NCBI GenBank assembly: GCA_013054445.1
Contig: JAAMPI010000723.1
Location: 1-27,440, forward strand
DNA length: 27,440 nt
Origin: Cudoniella acicularis
Lineage: Eukaryota; Ascomycota; Leotiomycetes; Helotiales; Helotiaceae
Direction of reading: 5' to 3'
A program made the position numbers and the translations under genes. The notes under the pieces are model-generated. The model was not told where the DNA came from. It ran no database searches and saw only the letters and a list, made by a program, of their open reading frames with translations. How positions within the stretch are numbered: position 1 is the first letter of the stretch; every line of letters starts with the position of its first letter. Shown here one piece after another: positions 17,982-27,440 of this stretch.

Positions 17982-20816
17982 AAGAGTAGTACATATGATA
18001 AGACTGATGTTAGCTGCTTTTTTGGGAAATTAATCTCTCAACTGCTTCAGCCGTCTCGGGGCAGTCAGATTTAGCGGTCAGGCTTTATATATAACAAAGC
18101 TACGAGAGTTTAGTAAGAGATACTCACACGAGGTGAAACACTTATAATCTTATATAAATCAAGGAACTCTAACAAAGAGAAAAAAGCACTTTTAATCGTA
18201 GTAGAGAAAGCTACTGATTCATATAAGAAGTACTTACGTAAGTAGAGGTATTCCTAAATAGGGAAAGTAATTCAAAAATTATAATTGAGAAATTTTAACA
18301 AGTTAAAAGTCAAAATATAACAGTAGGATATAACTGTCCGGAGACACTTGGGCTACTGCTTCCTTCGCGGACCTGAGTCCTGAATCCTTTATATCATGGC
18401 TGGTCACCGGCAAGTAATTGACTTGGATTGAAAATTATATATACCTTATGATTTCGTTATGGTTTTATTATTCTAGAAGTCAGTGAATTTTTCTCTCTGA
18501 CCTTTGTGCGGAATTTGCAGTCACCAACTTTGATAATACAGGAACGAAGGCTCTCTCGCCTCTCTTTACTCCCTGAAGGGGGAGTTAAGATGTCTGTAAC
18601 TCGAATTTCAGGCATATACACTGAACCTCACCCTGTAATTGGCTTTCTCCAGCGCTGGCACAGCAACATAGCTCGCTAATTGAGGTTTGTACATGGGCAT
18701 GGGCAGGGTATCTTCGCCCACAAGGCTTGTTACAAATTCATTGCAAATGGAGGGTCTCATGCGACTACCATCACCGTATTCACAAGTCTAGAACTAATAT
18801 TAGAGTGCAACCTTCACGGCATACCGCTGGAGGCCACAGTACAGGCTCCTTCGTGGAGAGAAAAGTGCGCCACAGGGTGTCGGATCCTGTTGTCCAAGCT
18901 GGTGACCACAACCTCCATCCACCAATGCTTGAAAATAGTAAAATGAACCCTAATTTAAAAGAATAACTCAAGTATCCAAAATAATTAAATAAGCGAATGG
19001 CTTTCCAATCATTTTTTCTACTACGATTTCATACTGTTAAAGCGCTTATTCTTTGAAGTGTTGTAAATAACTTCGTAGCACTAGTCAGGAACTAATCGAC
19101 CACCAAAGAACATAACCAGGGCGGAATTTTAATCTCGCAGCTGACAAGTGTCAAGGCATCAATAATGTACATTTGCTGCGACGGTAATAATGTTCCAAAA
19201 TAAGTAGTGCAAATTTTCGCAAATACAAACGAGGGTCGCTATTTCAAAAGCGACCTTCAGTGTGCTCATCACTAAATTACAGCGTATATTCGCTAAAGTA
19301 CAGTGCAAACTCACACCGATATGTGCTTCTGATGAAAATCTTATGCGCTTGAGACAAGTGCTTCGTTATTATTATAGCAAAAGCCAGGACTCGTGTGTAA
19401 GATATAGTTTTCAATAAACGAATTGCTGGTACATACGACCATAGACTGAGGAGAATTGGGCTATCTCGCACCTCTAGACACACATTAGCCTTAGATTAAC
19501 TCAGTAATTGGTTTTCGGTTTATTTTATATTAGAATAATTACATTTCTAATATCCTTTACTTGTGTTAAGGGATAAGCCCATCAAAGTGCGCTGAATGGA
19601 AATCGGTAGCCCGGAACAGGCCCCGACAATTTAACCTTAACCGCTGGAAGGGAATCGGGAATCTCCTGAAAAGTAGGAGTTGGTGAGTAGAAAATGGAGT
19701 TTGGCCTTGGAGAGTGAGCGCTAAAGTTCCTGAAAAATAGGGATTCGGAGCATTGGGGGACGAGTCCTGGAAATCGGAAATCGGCAAAGCGCTGAGTAAG
19801 GTTACGTGTGGAGGATATTTTATATTTTCTGGGCGCTGAATTTACGAGTCACTGATGCGGTACAACCAGGGCGAAGACTCAGCACCTGTACGCAGTGCTC
19901 TCTACGAAACCTGCAGCTCTCTTGAGACTCTGTAGAGTTAAGATTGAGTTAGTTGGTGGAGTTGGCGTTGGCTGCGGCGGGTTTGAAGAAATTTTCACGA
20001 TCGGCAGAATGCAACCAATTCCCAAAACAGAGGACCACACCACCACTACGATAAGAGTAACAAGATCATCGGCAAATTTAAACAACTACCTGTGTAGAGA
20101 GCAGGCCACTAGCACGAATATTCGCACACTTGGATGTTACGAAAGCACCTGGCACTGATCACGAATACAGGCACCCCTTTTAAGACATGTCTGGGTAAGA
20201 GCACCCAGCTCGAAATTTTAACCGTAGGCGTTCTGACTTCTCGATCCAGCATATTAATGGGACAAACTGCGACTTTAAGCAGTGTTAGTGTTTGGTATCA
20301 CAGGCATCAACTTTAATTGCATGCAGGAACCAACATTGAGCGGCAGACTGAGATGCTCAAAACATGGGGCGTTGGCCAGTAGCGGGCTGCAGATCATTGC
20401 GATGCCTCGTTCCCGAGCTACCTGCATTGATCTATCACTTCTTTCAATGCCACTATGTAGGAATGGTGTTTTCTCATACTTTTCGCGCTTATCTTTTTTT
20501 GGGCTTGAAAGTTGTCACAGAATTTTAGGGGGAGGGGATAGTTATTTCTTCCCTCCCTAACCCTCTCTGTTTTCGTTGCAGACTCAGCCCGCATGGCGGT
20601 TGCAACCTGTGGAGAACTTACTAAGTTCCACGAACCCAAAGACTGCAGAAATATGGCCCCAAAGCTACCTTTGTTACACCGCCTTATTTGTAACTGCCTA
20701 GAAGACCATTGCCCGTGTCTTTTCTGCGCCTCTCTCCACACCTCTTGGATACGACGTCCCATCGTTACCTCTTCTCCCTGCTTGATCTACGGAACCAGCT
20801 TTTGTAGGAGTTGTGC
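17982..20816. other. Gene-poor stretch, AT-rich on the left
   Basis: About 2.8 kb with no recognisable gene. The AT-rich part (about 18000-18500) has many TATA/TTAA words and a 14-base palindrome TACTTACGTAAGTA (18231-18244). A hairpin ACTCCC/GGGAGT lies near 18570-18587. The extended dispersed repeat is at 19038-19064. Short frames at 18680-18971, 19566-19787, 19879-20316 and 20418-20762 show no family features and are judged chance. It may be decayed transposon DNA. Confidence 0.5.
19038..19064 (+). repeat. Second extended copy of the TTGAAGTGTT repeat
   Basis: 24 of 27 bases are identical to 2818-2844, in the same orientation, about 16 kb away. Both end TTGAAGTGTTGT. Confidence 0.6.
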
Positions 20817-21074
20817 CCCTTATTTATAGGCTTCCGAAGCACACATGCTGCCGAGGTGCCCATACATTGCTTTACACCAAAAATATAGTAATAGCTTATG
20901 TCTCAGCCTATGTGAAGGATAATTTCGAAGGTTCTGGTAGCCATATTAGAAATGGCCATCGTTTACCACTTTTTAGAACCCTCGATTGGCTACCCCTGAG
21001 CACGTGGCCTGTATGCTATGTACAGTTGGAGTAGGACGCAAGTCAGGTGATCAAGTGATCTGTGACATTCCACA
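20817..21074 (-). repeat. Part of a copia-type LTR (3' LTR side, minus strand)
   Basis: Just past the RNase H stop, the minus strand has a purine tract (AAGGGGAA) followed at 21074 by TGTGGAATGTCACAG, the expected polypurine tract and TG start of a 3' LTR. Further in, CCTATAAATAAGGGG at 20817-20830 looks like the LTR TATA box. The far end of the LTR was not located, so the span is a minimum. Confidence 0.5.
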
Positions 21075-21203
21075 TTCCCCTTCAAGGCTATACGTTGATC
21101 AAACACTCTCCTGAATCTCACTTTACAGATTTCCTACACCTTGCAACGCCTGCAATAAAACCAGCTATTCCCTTCTGGGATGAGCTGGAAAGAATCAGGT
21201 GCT

Positions 21204-21640
21204 TCATACTCCCCAAAGAGCTTCCCTGAAGTTGACAAATTTGACCTTGCATAGTGCCTTTGTCATTCCATCTGCCACCTGTTTTTCAGTAGCGTGTTCT
21301 GAGCCTTGACTTCGCTCCTCTCAGCCTGTTCTCGTTACCAATTAATTTGGATTCCCACATGCTTTGAACGCCCATGGAATTGAGGATTCCTTGCAAGTGT
21401 CATAGCGCTTTGATTGTCACAGAAAATTACTGTAGCTACCGGGTCTCTATATCGACTCTAATGGAGTTGAGCAAGAAAGCTCTTCAGCCAAATGGCCTCC
21501 CTAATTGCTTGAATCTGACCCATATATTCGGTTTCGCAGGAGGATAGGGCCACGACAAGTTGCCTCTTGGCAGACCAGCTGATCGTTCCACTCCCAATAT
21601 AGAAGACGTATCCGTTAGTTAACCCTCTTGTGAGAGTGGG
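21204..21640 (-). mobile_element. Ty1-copia retrotransposon relic (RNase H end)
   Basis: Minus-strand translation gives the copia RNase H landmarks: GSGTISWSAKRQ, SCETEYMGQIQA, REAIWLKSF, then CDNQSAMTLARNPQFHGRSKH, and, in another frame, VADGMTKAL and a short end before a stop at 21204. The frame is broken by an in-frame stop between WLKSF and CDNQ, another after GIQINW, and a frameshift near 21290-21310. Homology fades above about 21640, so integrase and reverse transcriptase are missing. A dead fragment, not a working element. Confidence 0.85.
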
Positions 21641-22539
21641 ATGAATTGATTGATTACAAGGATAGAAGAGATTCTTAAGGAAATCTAACCTTTACGCTAG
21701 CTAATGAGTTGGCTCGTGCTAGCTTGTACACAGTTGTGAATAGCTTTATAAAAGGTATAAAAGTCACATGATCCAAGTCCTTGACACTTGGCACTACTGT
21801 AAATATCCCTAGGAAGCTCCTAGAGTATTTTTTTCCTTCTTGAGATCAATTTATTTCTTGACGTCTAGACTTTGCTTAGGCTCTTGTAACTGTCCGGGGA
21901 CTCTTACGCAGAGGGGAGGCAGGTGACCAGGTCATATGAGATTCGCGTTGGCACTAGTTCCGTTTGAATGCATGAAAATATTCTCTCCTGCCACGATTGA
22001 GTAAAAGATCTCTCTCCTTCTCTCCTTAATTTATAGTTTTGGAATCAAAGCTCTGCTTACTTGAGCCCCCGGTTGCGAATCCCCTTTATCCCAGGGGATA
22101 GGAAGAAAAGTTAGATGGCCCTGACGATCTTGTAAACTCTATGAAGAGCTTCATATAATTATGCAAATTAGTTCAAGATAGAGATTTTCTTACAAACTCT
22201 TCCTAGACTTATCATTGATTACTTTCACCGAGTCGCATCGACCTTGTTTATGCACTCCTATCACCTTTCACAGCTCTACAATGGCAAGTCATAATATAGT
22301 AGAACTCATGCTTTATTTTATTCCACCAAGCTTGTTAAGCTCGCAGAGCAGATATATTTTAGAGAGTGTCTTTTACCCTAGCCGTTCGCATTCTAAGAGG
22401 CCCAATTTGATGTACGATTATGTTGTAGTTGTTCTTGTCAATCCCTAGTGAAGGTTTCCATATGTCCCACAGTCCAGACACCAATTTCAAGACCAACATC
22501 AGTCGTAAGCAGCCCCCGAATCCCCTTTACATTCATCTC
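21641..22539. other. Intergenic, probably degraded repeats
   Basis: No gene supported. A TATAAAAGGTATAAAAG stretch at about 21748-21764 could be a relic promoter or LTR. The word AACTGTCCGG-GAC at about 21887 also occurs near 18341, hinting at a shared repeat. The open frame at 22215-22448 has no features. Confidence 0.4.
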
Positions 22540-22922
22540 CTAGCGAAATAAGCAGCTGGATATATCATCACCCCGACTGATGCGATTGAGCCGGAGCTTG
22601 AAGTATGAATATCTGAGCCAATCGAATAAGGAGGTGCGTCTCTCGGAAGCCTGTGGGTTGGGAGAATAGCAGATTTGGATGCTGAAGAAAACTGGTCAGT
22701 CTTTGCCTTTTCCCTCACGAGTAGACACGGGCTGAACTCACATAAAGCCTGAGACTGCTGAAAACTTTGATAGCTTATGATGGCTCCAAAAATTGTGGCT
22801 ATAATGCTTGGAATGCTGACGACAAGAGTAACCAGAGCAATTTTATCACCCGGCGAGAGTGCTGCAATGCAATTAGTCACATCCAAGAGAGATGCGGCCT
22901 TTGTGCACAGACAGTCGCACAT
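22540..22922 (-). CDS. Hypothetical small membrane protein (110 residues if spliced)
   Basis: An ATG at 22922 opens a frame with several Cys (MCDCLCTKAASLLDVTNC), then LSPGDKIALVTLVVSIPSIIATIFGAIISYQSF, one clear hydrophobic helix of about 22 residues. Two models exist. Unspliced, it reads to 22533 (129 residues). Spliced, a 50 nt intron 22741-22692 (GTGAGT donor, GACTGACCAG end) gives exons 22922-22742 and 22691-22540, with correct phase and stop, 110 residues. The consensus splice sites favour the second. The family is not recognised; small single-helix proteins with this LSPGDK-IAL start are seen in fungi but have no known role. It lies beside transposon relics and could be non-functional. 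Confidence 0.4.
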
Positions 22923-23463
22923 AATGCCTTTTCTTCTTCTTTTTGGAAAGAAAATCTTATCTTGTTGGGAAGTTAAGAATGTATAAAGTTGTGCATCTGA
23001 AAGCTCAAACTTTATATTCGGACACAGAAGTTTTCAAAATCATCGTCACAAGCCGTCAGTATAGCACTCGGGCTAAAGCAAAAAGTACTATACAGACAGC
23101 TGAAACTATGCATATGCATGTCTCTAGTTTCAGCGAACCAGAGCCACATAAAAGAAATCCACATTTCACCTACATTCTGAGCAGTGCCTTCTGGTATTCT
23201 CATCCTGCTTCAGGATTCCTGTGTGACATGAGTTTGTACTTTTAAGCGAGAGCCGTCGCAGGGTTCTGGCCCAACCGGTAATCGTGTCAACACTTCCCAT
23301 AGGCTGATCAAGATTGTACTTTTTTTTTTGTCAGCGTCTCAGCCTCACGCATTGGCACACTAGTGACAGGCTCCCCCCCGTCTGCGCGGATCTGAGTCGA
23401 GTTTAATATGAAATCTCATCTCTACCATCTTTGCAAAATTTCATCAACATCATTCATACAGTT
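22923..23463. other. Intergenic, promoter of the Clr5-ankyrin gene
   Basis: No gene supported. It contains a poly-T run (about 23321-23330), a C-rich run and a CT-rich leader before the ATG at 23464. The 100-codon frame at 22943-23245 has no family features. Confidence 0.5.
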
Positions 23464-26400
23464 ATGGAGAACTTCCAAGACTACACAGCTGCTCAGATGG
23501 AGCAGGCTACGGCGCAATCTCAATATCAAGTATCTTTTCAGCCTCATTCAATCAATAACACAGAGGCACAATCATATCGTCAATTTAACCAATTTCAAAA
23601 CTTTTCCATGGGTGGAAAGAGTATCGAGGATAGTTCCAACTTCATGATGACATATCCATGTGCATGCATTCCTCCACAAACATCTCCCAAAGCTCCTCCT
23701 AACTCATCTCTCAACCACAATCTTGCTCAATCCTCCAACACCACTCTGGGCTGGTCACCACATCGACACGATAGTGCCATTTCTCGAAATCTGATACAAC
23801 AACCCGCTCAAATGGCCAATCTACCACTAAGCCAACAGTACTCATCTCAATCCTCAATTCGGAAACGGGCCCCAAAAGCTCCGACGATGACTGCAGAGAT
23901 CTGGAAACCCTGCGAACCTCGGATCAAGCAACTGTATGCCGATGAGGGACGGTCTTACAAGGAATTGGGAGAGGTTATAAACAAGGAATTTGGACTTACT
24001 GCCACGTAACTATTTTGTTTCTTTTGTCCTCGTGCGTCTCTAGATCTGGACTCTGACTCCATTATAGTCAACGCCAATATAAAGCCAAAATTCAAAAAAT
24101 GAAGCTTGAACGAAACACGAAACCTGCCGAGCGGAATAAGGTTGTACGCCACCTACTACATCGTGTCACGATGAAAAAGAATAACAACCAAGTACGAGTT
24201 CGAGGGCACAATATAAGCACAGAAAAGCTGGCTCGCTGGATAAAAGAAGCAGCTATAACCGTACCCGTCAATCCTCCTTCGCGTAAGTTCATCTTCGTTA
24301 TCCGAGACTTAGTGGTTGAAATATACAAATTGTCTCCACCTTTGAGAAGGAATAGCAGCTATTCTTTCGAATGGGCTAGAGACAAGTGTTGTGCAATACC
24401 TAATTCTCACAATTTTCGCAAATTTATACCTTATACTAACTAATACAGCATTGTCAAGCTGCATAAGCATATATACAAACTCGCAATATGGATCTCCAAA
24501 AATGACGAAATCCGCTTGTTCGAAGGATCAACCCCCAAATATCAAAAGCGACACTGCTATTCAGCGAATTCTCAAATATTCTGCAGCTCGAACACAAATT
24601 TTAGAGCCCCAGGAAGCGGGGGATGTGTTCAATGACCTTCAAATTATTCTTGACTGCGAGCATATCGACCACAAAACATATCCAGATATTCCCGACAAAA
24701 ATTCGTGGAATCCTAGGGTGAAAGAAGATATTACACGCGTCCGGAATTTGATGAATTTGAATCAAGGGCTCATCTTGGATAATAATACGAGCCGTAAGTA
24801 TCTAGCAATCCGCATCAAATAAATACTAAATAAATGCAGAGCTAAACAAAACTTCTTTTGTGGACCTAGAACTAAATCCAAGCCCGAACACCAAGTCTCC
24901 AAACCATAACCATAGGCATGCAGCTTGGGTAACACCTTTTGGGAGGGTGGGAGTCTCCTTCTGGAATGTTTGGGACGGCTCTAAAACAAACATTACTGGT
25001 AAAGCTCCAGCTATGATAATGGACAACTTGGAGAATTATTTTGCTGCTAGGGTGGCTATAGTACCAAGTGGCACAAGAACACCATTATTCCGTGTGATAG
25101 TCGACTTCAGTCCACATCTCGACCCTGCGGCTAAAATAACATACCAAGCAGTGATTTCGAATGACTCTGAAGTGTTCGGAATAGTCGCCCGCGGAGACGT
25201 CGAAAGATTAGTTGGAGCTCTGGAAAAGCACACTGCATCCTTGACTGATCTTGATGAACAAGGACGATCACTTCTCAATGTGGTATACCATCCATTATAC
25301 TTGAGATAAAGACTAATCCTAGATTAGTATGCGGTGCATTCTCATCGCGCAAATATGTGCAAATTTCTTATCAATAGAAATGCAGATGTTAATGCCATCG
25401 AGTGTAGTATTACATCTCCGGAATTTGTAGGGTACGCTTGATACTAGCACTCTTCTGTTACAAATCAGCAATATTGTTGTTCTGGCTTCTCTCACCTGTC
25501 TCTTTATGGTTTGTTCTAGTAATCCACATTCTGACGCAATACAGGCCTACATACAACCTATATGAGGCACTTGATAGCGATTTGAACGAGGAAGAGCGCT
25601 TTGAATTAGCTCAATGTTTCAAAATATGTTTTGAAGCAGGAGCAGACGCCTCACTTGAAACATACCATGGGGATGGAACTTGGCTCACTGTTTTGACTGA
25701 AACTGTTGCATCTATGTCAGTGGTAAGTACACTAATTTTTGGTAAGCTGCCAGTTAACCTAAATCTTTTCAGGAAAACTTAAAAACCATACTCGAATTAG
25801 GTGGAGTATTTCTCAGTTCACTGGTTACGTATTCAGAATGCTGTTTTAAAGAGATATCTCTTTTGATGCTTCTTGCTGATCATTGCGGATATTTTGATGG
25901 GTCAGATATCCATATTGTTGACAAAGCAATCCTTCTCATGAAATGGAAAGCTGACATCTCATCCTCTTACTGTAATGGTGATACAGTTCTTCACAGAGTC
26001 CTCAAATGTCCTCGCCATTCCGACAGGTTATCAAAAGCACGCTGTCGCGAAAATGGTAGCCTGTGGCAATGGAGACTCTCCTTTACTGCGCCAAAGGACC
26101 TCCTTATAACTTTTATTGCTGCTGGTGCGGATGTATACGCAGAAAATGGTGCAGGGGAGACGCCATCAGGGAGTGCATGTGATTATAACCGCGTTGAAGA
26201 GTGGAACGAAGCTCTCACAGCTTGCGGCTATGATTCCGCCAAGGTGCTAGCAGACTCAGAACCAGATACTTATGGCCAATTTAAGTATGAGCGACAGACG
26301 TCGAAACTATCATTTGAAGAATATTGTCAGATTCGGCAAGAGGAATGCCAGATTAAAGAAGGCAACATTTATGAAGAGGATGATGATATTGATGTGGATG

Positions 26401-26768
26401 AAGAAGATTTGGGCGAGGAGGATTTGGACGAGGATGAAAGAGAGAGCAATATGGCCTTGGATCATGACAGGACAGAACCTGGAATATGGAATATGGAGCA
26501 TGGCGATGAAAACACTTGGAGCACTTTTGGAGGAGAATACAACAATGACGGTATGCAACTTGATCTTAGTGGAGAGGGTTATTTACCGAATACTGCCTTG
26601 AGAGGGATAATTGAAGCCGAAGAAGGAGAACCTGTCGAGGGTGATGATATTCAACATGATGGCATAGATTTCGAGCTTAATAACGGGAACGACTCTACCT
26701 TGGATATCACAGAGAGGTTTTTCAGTTTTGAAGAATATTTAGATGTATCTCTATCGGAAGAAAGCTAG
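23464..26768 (+). CDS. Clr5-domain and ankyrin-repeat protein, 940 residues
   Basis: Seven exons: 23464-24005, 24068-24282, 24449-24793, 24840-25282, 25328-25431, 25545-25722 and 25773-26768. All phases agree over 2823 coding bases, with no internal stop. The N-terminal 140 residues are Gln/Ser/Asn-rich and probably disordered. The Clr5 domain (about 143-198) reads TAEIWKPCEPRIKQLYADEG, then RSYKELGEVINKEFGLTAT joined across intron 1 to QRQYKAKIQKMKLERN. Ankyrin-type units follow: GDVERLVGALEKHTASLTDL with DEQGRSLLNV, then NMCKFLINRNADVNA, CFEAGADASL and LLITFIAAGADVYAENGAGETP. The C-terminal 150 residues are strongly acidic (EEDDDIDVDEEDLGEEDLDED). The Clr5 domain is named after a fission-yeast silencing factor and is thought to bind DNA; ankyrins suggest protein contacts. 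The third exon junction removes a 166 nt intron containing open sequence, the least certain part. Confidence 0.8.
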
Positions 26769-27198
26769 CCTCGAGTTTAGATAGGAATGTTTTGTGGAAA
26801 CTATTTACAGAATGACTTTCGAACTATTGAGGGGTTCTAGGAAAATATGTAAGATTTATCGCCTATTCAAGCATATAATTTAGATTGAAATAAACAATGA
26901 ACAGGCAGATGTGTATTATGAGCTAGCTGTAATTCCCCTGAACTCAAAGGCCATATTGTTGCGTAAAGTTGAAGAAGATGCAATTTGGCTTTGTGGTGAA
27001 TTCTTTTTATGTGAAACACCGCACACCCCACTAAGTTAGACGCGAATCGCAATAACACCTAACCTCCCTCTTCAAAACTGTATTAAAATAGCTGTCTCCC
27101 TATTAGTGCCTGTATAATTAAGTTTCTCCTTCGACTGTGTTTTTTATTTATTGCGACCGAGATTTTCCTCTACTCTCGCTATTATAAACAAAGAGCTA
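26769..27198. other. Intergenic, 3' flank of the Clr5-ankyrin gene
   Basis: No gene seen. Low-complexity AT-rich DNA, with the target TA (27197-27198) of the transposon that follows. Confidence 0.5.
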
Positions 27199-27440
27199 CA
27201 GTACTAGCGCATAAGTCTGAGCCATGACCACTTACGACCCCGCACCTAATATCTTGCTACTTTTTTTAATTCTTTATAACTTAATAACAAAAAGACGTAA
27301 AAACAATCTGATTAGATCAATTTGATCGTCGTAATCTCCTCTTTCTAAATATATAAAAACCATAAAGTCATAACTAAAATCAGCCTTAATATTTAGTCTG
27401 CCACCCATCCGCGGCAATACAGGCCTCAATCCTATGCTTC
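27199..27440 (-). mobile_element. End of a Tc1/mariner-type transposon (runs off the window)
   Basis: After a TA dinucleotide, the sequence CAGTACTAGCGCATAAGTC begins like a Tc1/mariner terminal inverted repeat (CAGT start, TA target). Inside it, on the minus strand, lies a transposase C-terminus. The other end and the DDE core are beyond the window, so completeness cannot be judged. Confidence 0.6.
27386..27439 (-). CDS. Transposase C-terminus (partial), Tc1/mariner type
   Basis: The last 17 residues and stop of a minus-strand frame entering from the right edge: KHRIEACIAADGWQTKY. Tc1-type transposases characteristically end in a helix of the form R-(I/V)-x-A-(V/C)-I-x-x-x-G-x-x-T-K/R-Y, which this fits. 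It is followed by about 190 bp of noncoding DNA to the terminal repeat, a usual layout. Only this fragment is visible. Confidence 0.6.
   Translation of the reverse strand, partial: KHRIEACIAADGWQTKY

Noticed and set aside
18680..18971. Overlapping short frames on both strands
   Set aside because: Mutual overlap, no start context or domains; part of gene-poor DNA.
20418..20762. Minus-strand 114-codon frame, with a nearby segment (ARERGIAMICSPL) faintly like an aldo/keto reductase
   Set aside because: The resemblance is short, the frames do not join and stops follow; it also lies close to the copia LTR. Treated as chance.
21748..21764. TATAAAAGGTATAAAAG as a second LTR promoter
   Set aside because: No TG/CA ends, polypurine tract or matching copy could be found in the window, so it is not annotated as an LTR.

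Overview
The window is nuclear DNA of a filamentous ascomycete. Genes carry one to seven short introns (mostly 45-115 nt) with GTNNGT-type donors and CTAAC/CTGAC-like branch sites. The families are typically fungal: a DUF3425 bZIP-like regulator, a fungal ubiquitin-like-domain protein, a Zn2Cys6 relic and a Clr5-ankyrin protein. The style resembles Leotiomycetes (Botrytis/Sclerotinia relatives), but that is an inference from general familiarity, not a database match. No rRNA, tRNA or CRISPR array was recognised.

Left half (1-13.4 kb) is ordinary gene-bearing DNA. In order it holds: an FAD monooxygenase (483-2128, minus); a 504-residue low-complexity orphan protein (3215-4729, minus) embedded in repeats; a NIPA-type magnesium transporter with eight exons (6380-7999, plus); an AKR7-like aldo/keto reductase (8553-9622, plus) using a GC-AG intron; a short-chain dehydrogenase (10707-11705, minus); and a DUF3425 bZIP-like regulator (12336-13435, minus). 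Three oxidoreductases plus a regulator within 13 kb could be a small metabolic neighbourhood, but no backbone synthase is present.

Right half (14.3-27.4 kb) is accessory DNA. A ubiquitin-like-domain gene (14333-16092, plus) runs directly into a decayed Zn2Cys6-type gene (to about 17981). The decayed gene has a nonsense codon, a lost cluster cysteine and at least two frameshifts. The nonsense codon and the cysteine loss both look like TpG to TpA changes, as repeat-induced point mutation (RIP) would make. The two parts may be one gene that has died at its 3' half. About 2.8 kb without a recognisable gene follows, then a Ty1-copia relic (RNase H end plus part of its LTR, minus strand, 20.8-21.6 kb), a possible small membrane protein (22540-22922, minus), a large and apparently intact Clr5-ankyrin gene (23464-26768, plus), and the end of a Tc1/mariner transposon that leaves the window (27199-27440).

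The most unusual structure is a dispersed intergenic motif, TTGAAGTGTT, whose 9-base core occurs seven times where about 0.2 would be expected. Two extended copies in inverted orientation bracket the orphan 504-residue gene together with its tandem repeats (2818-5275). This could be an undescribed mobile or repeat unit, but no transposase is visible.
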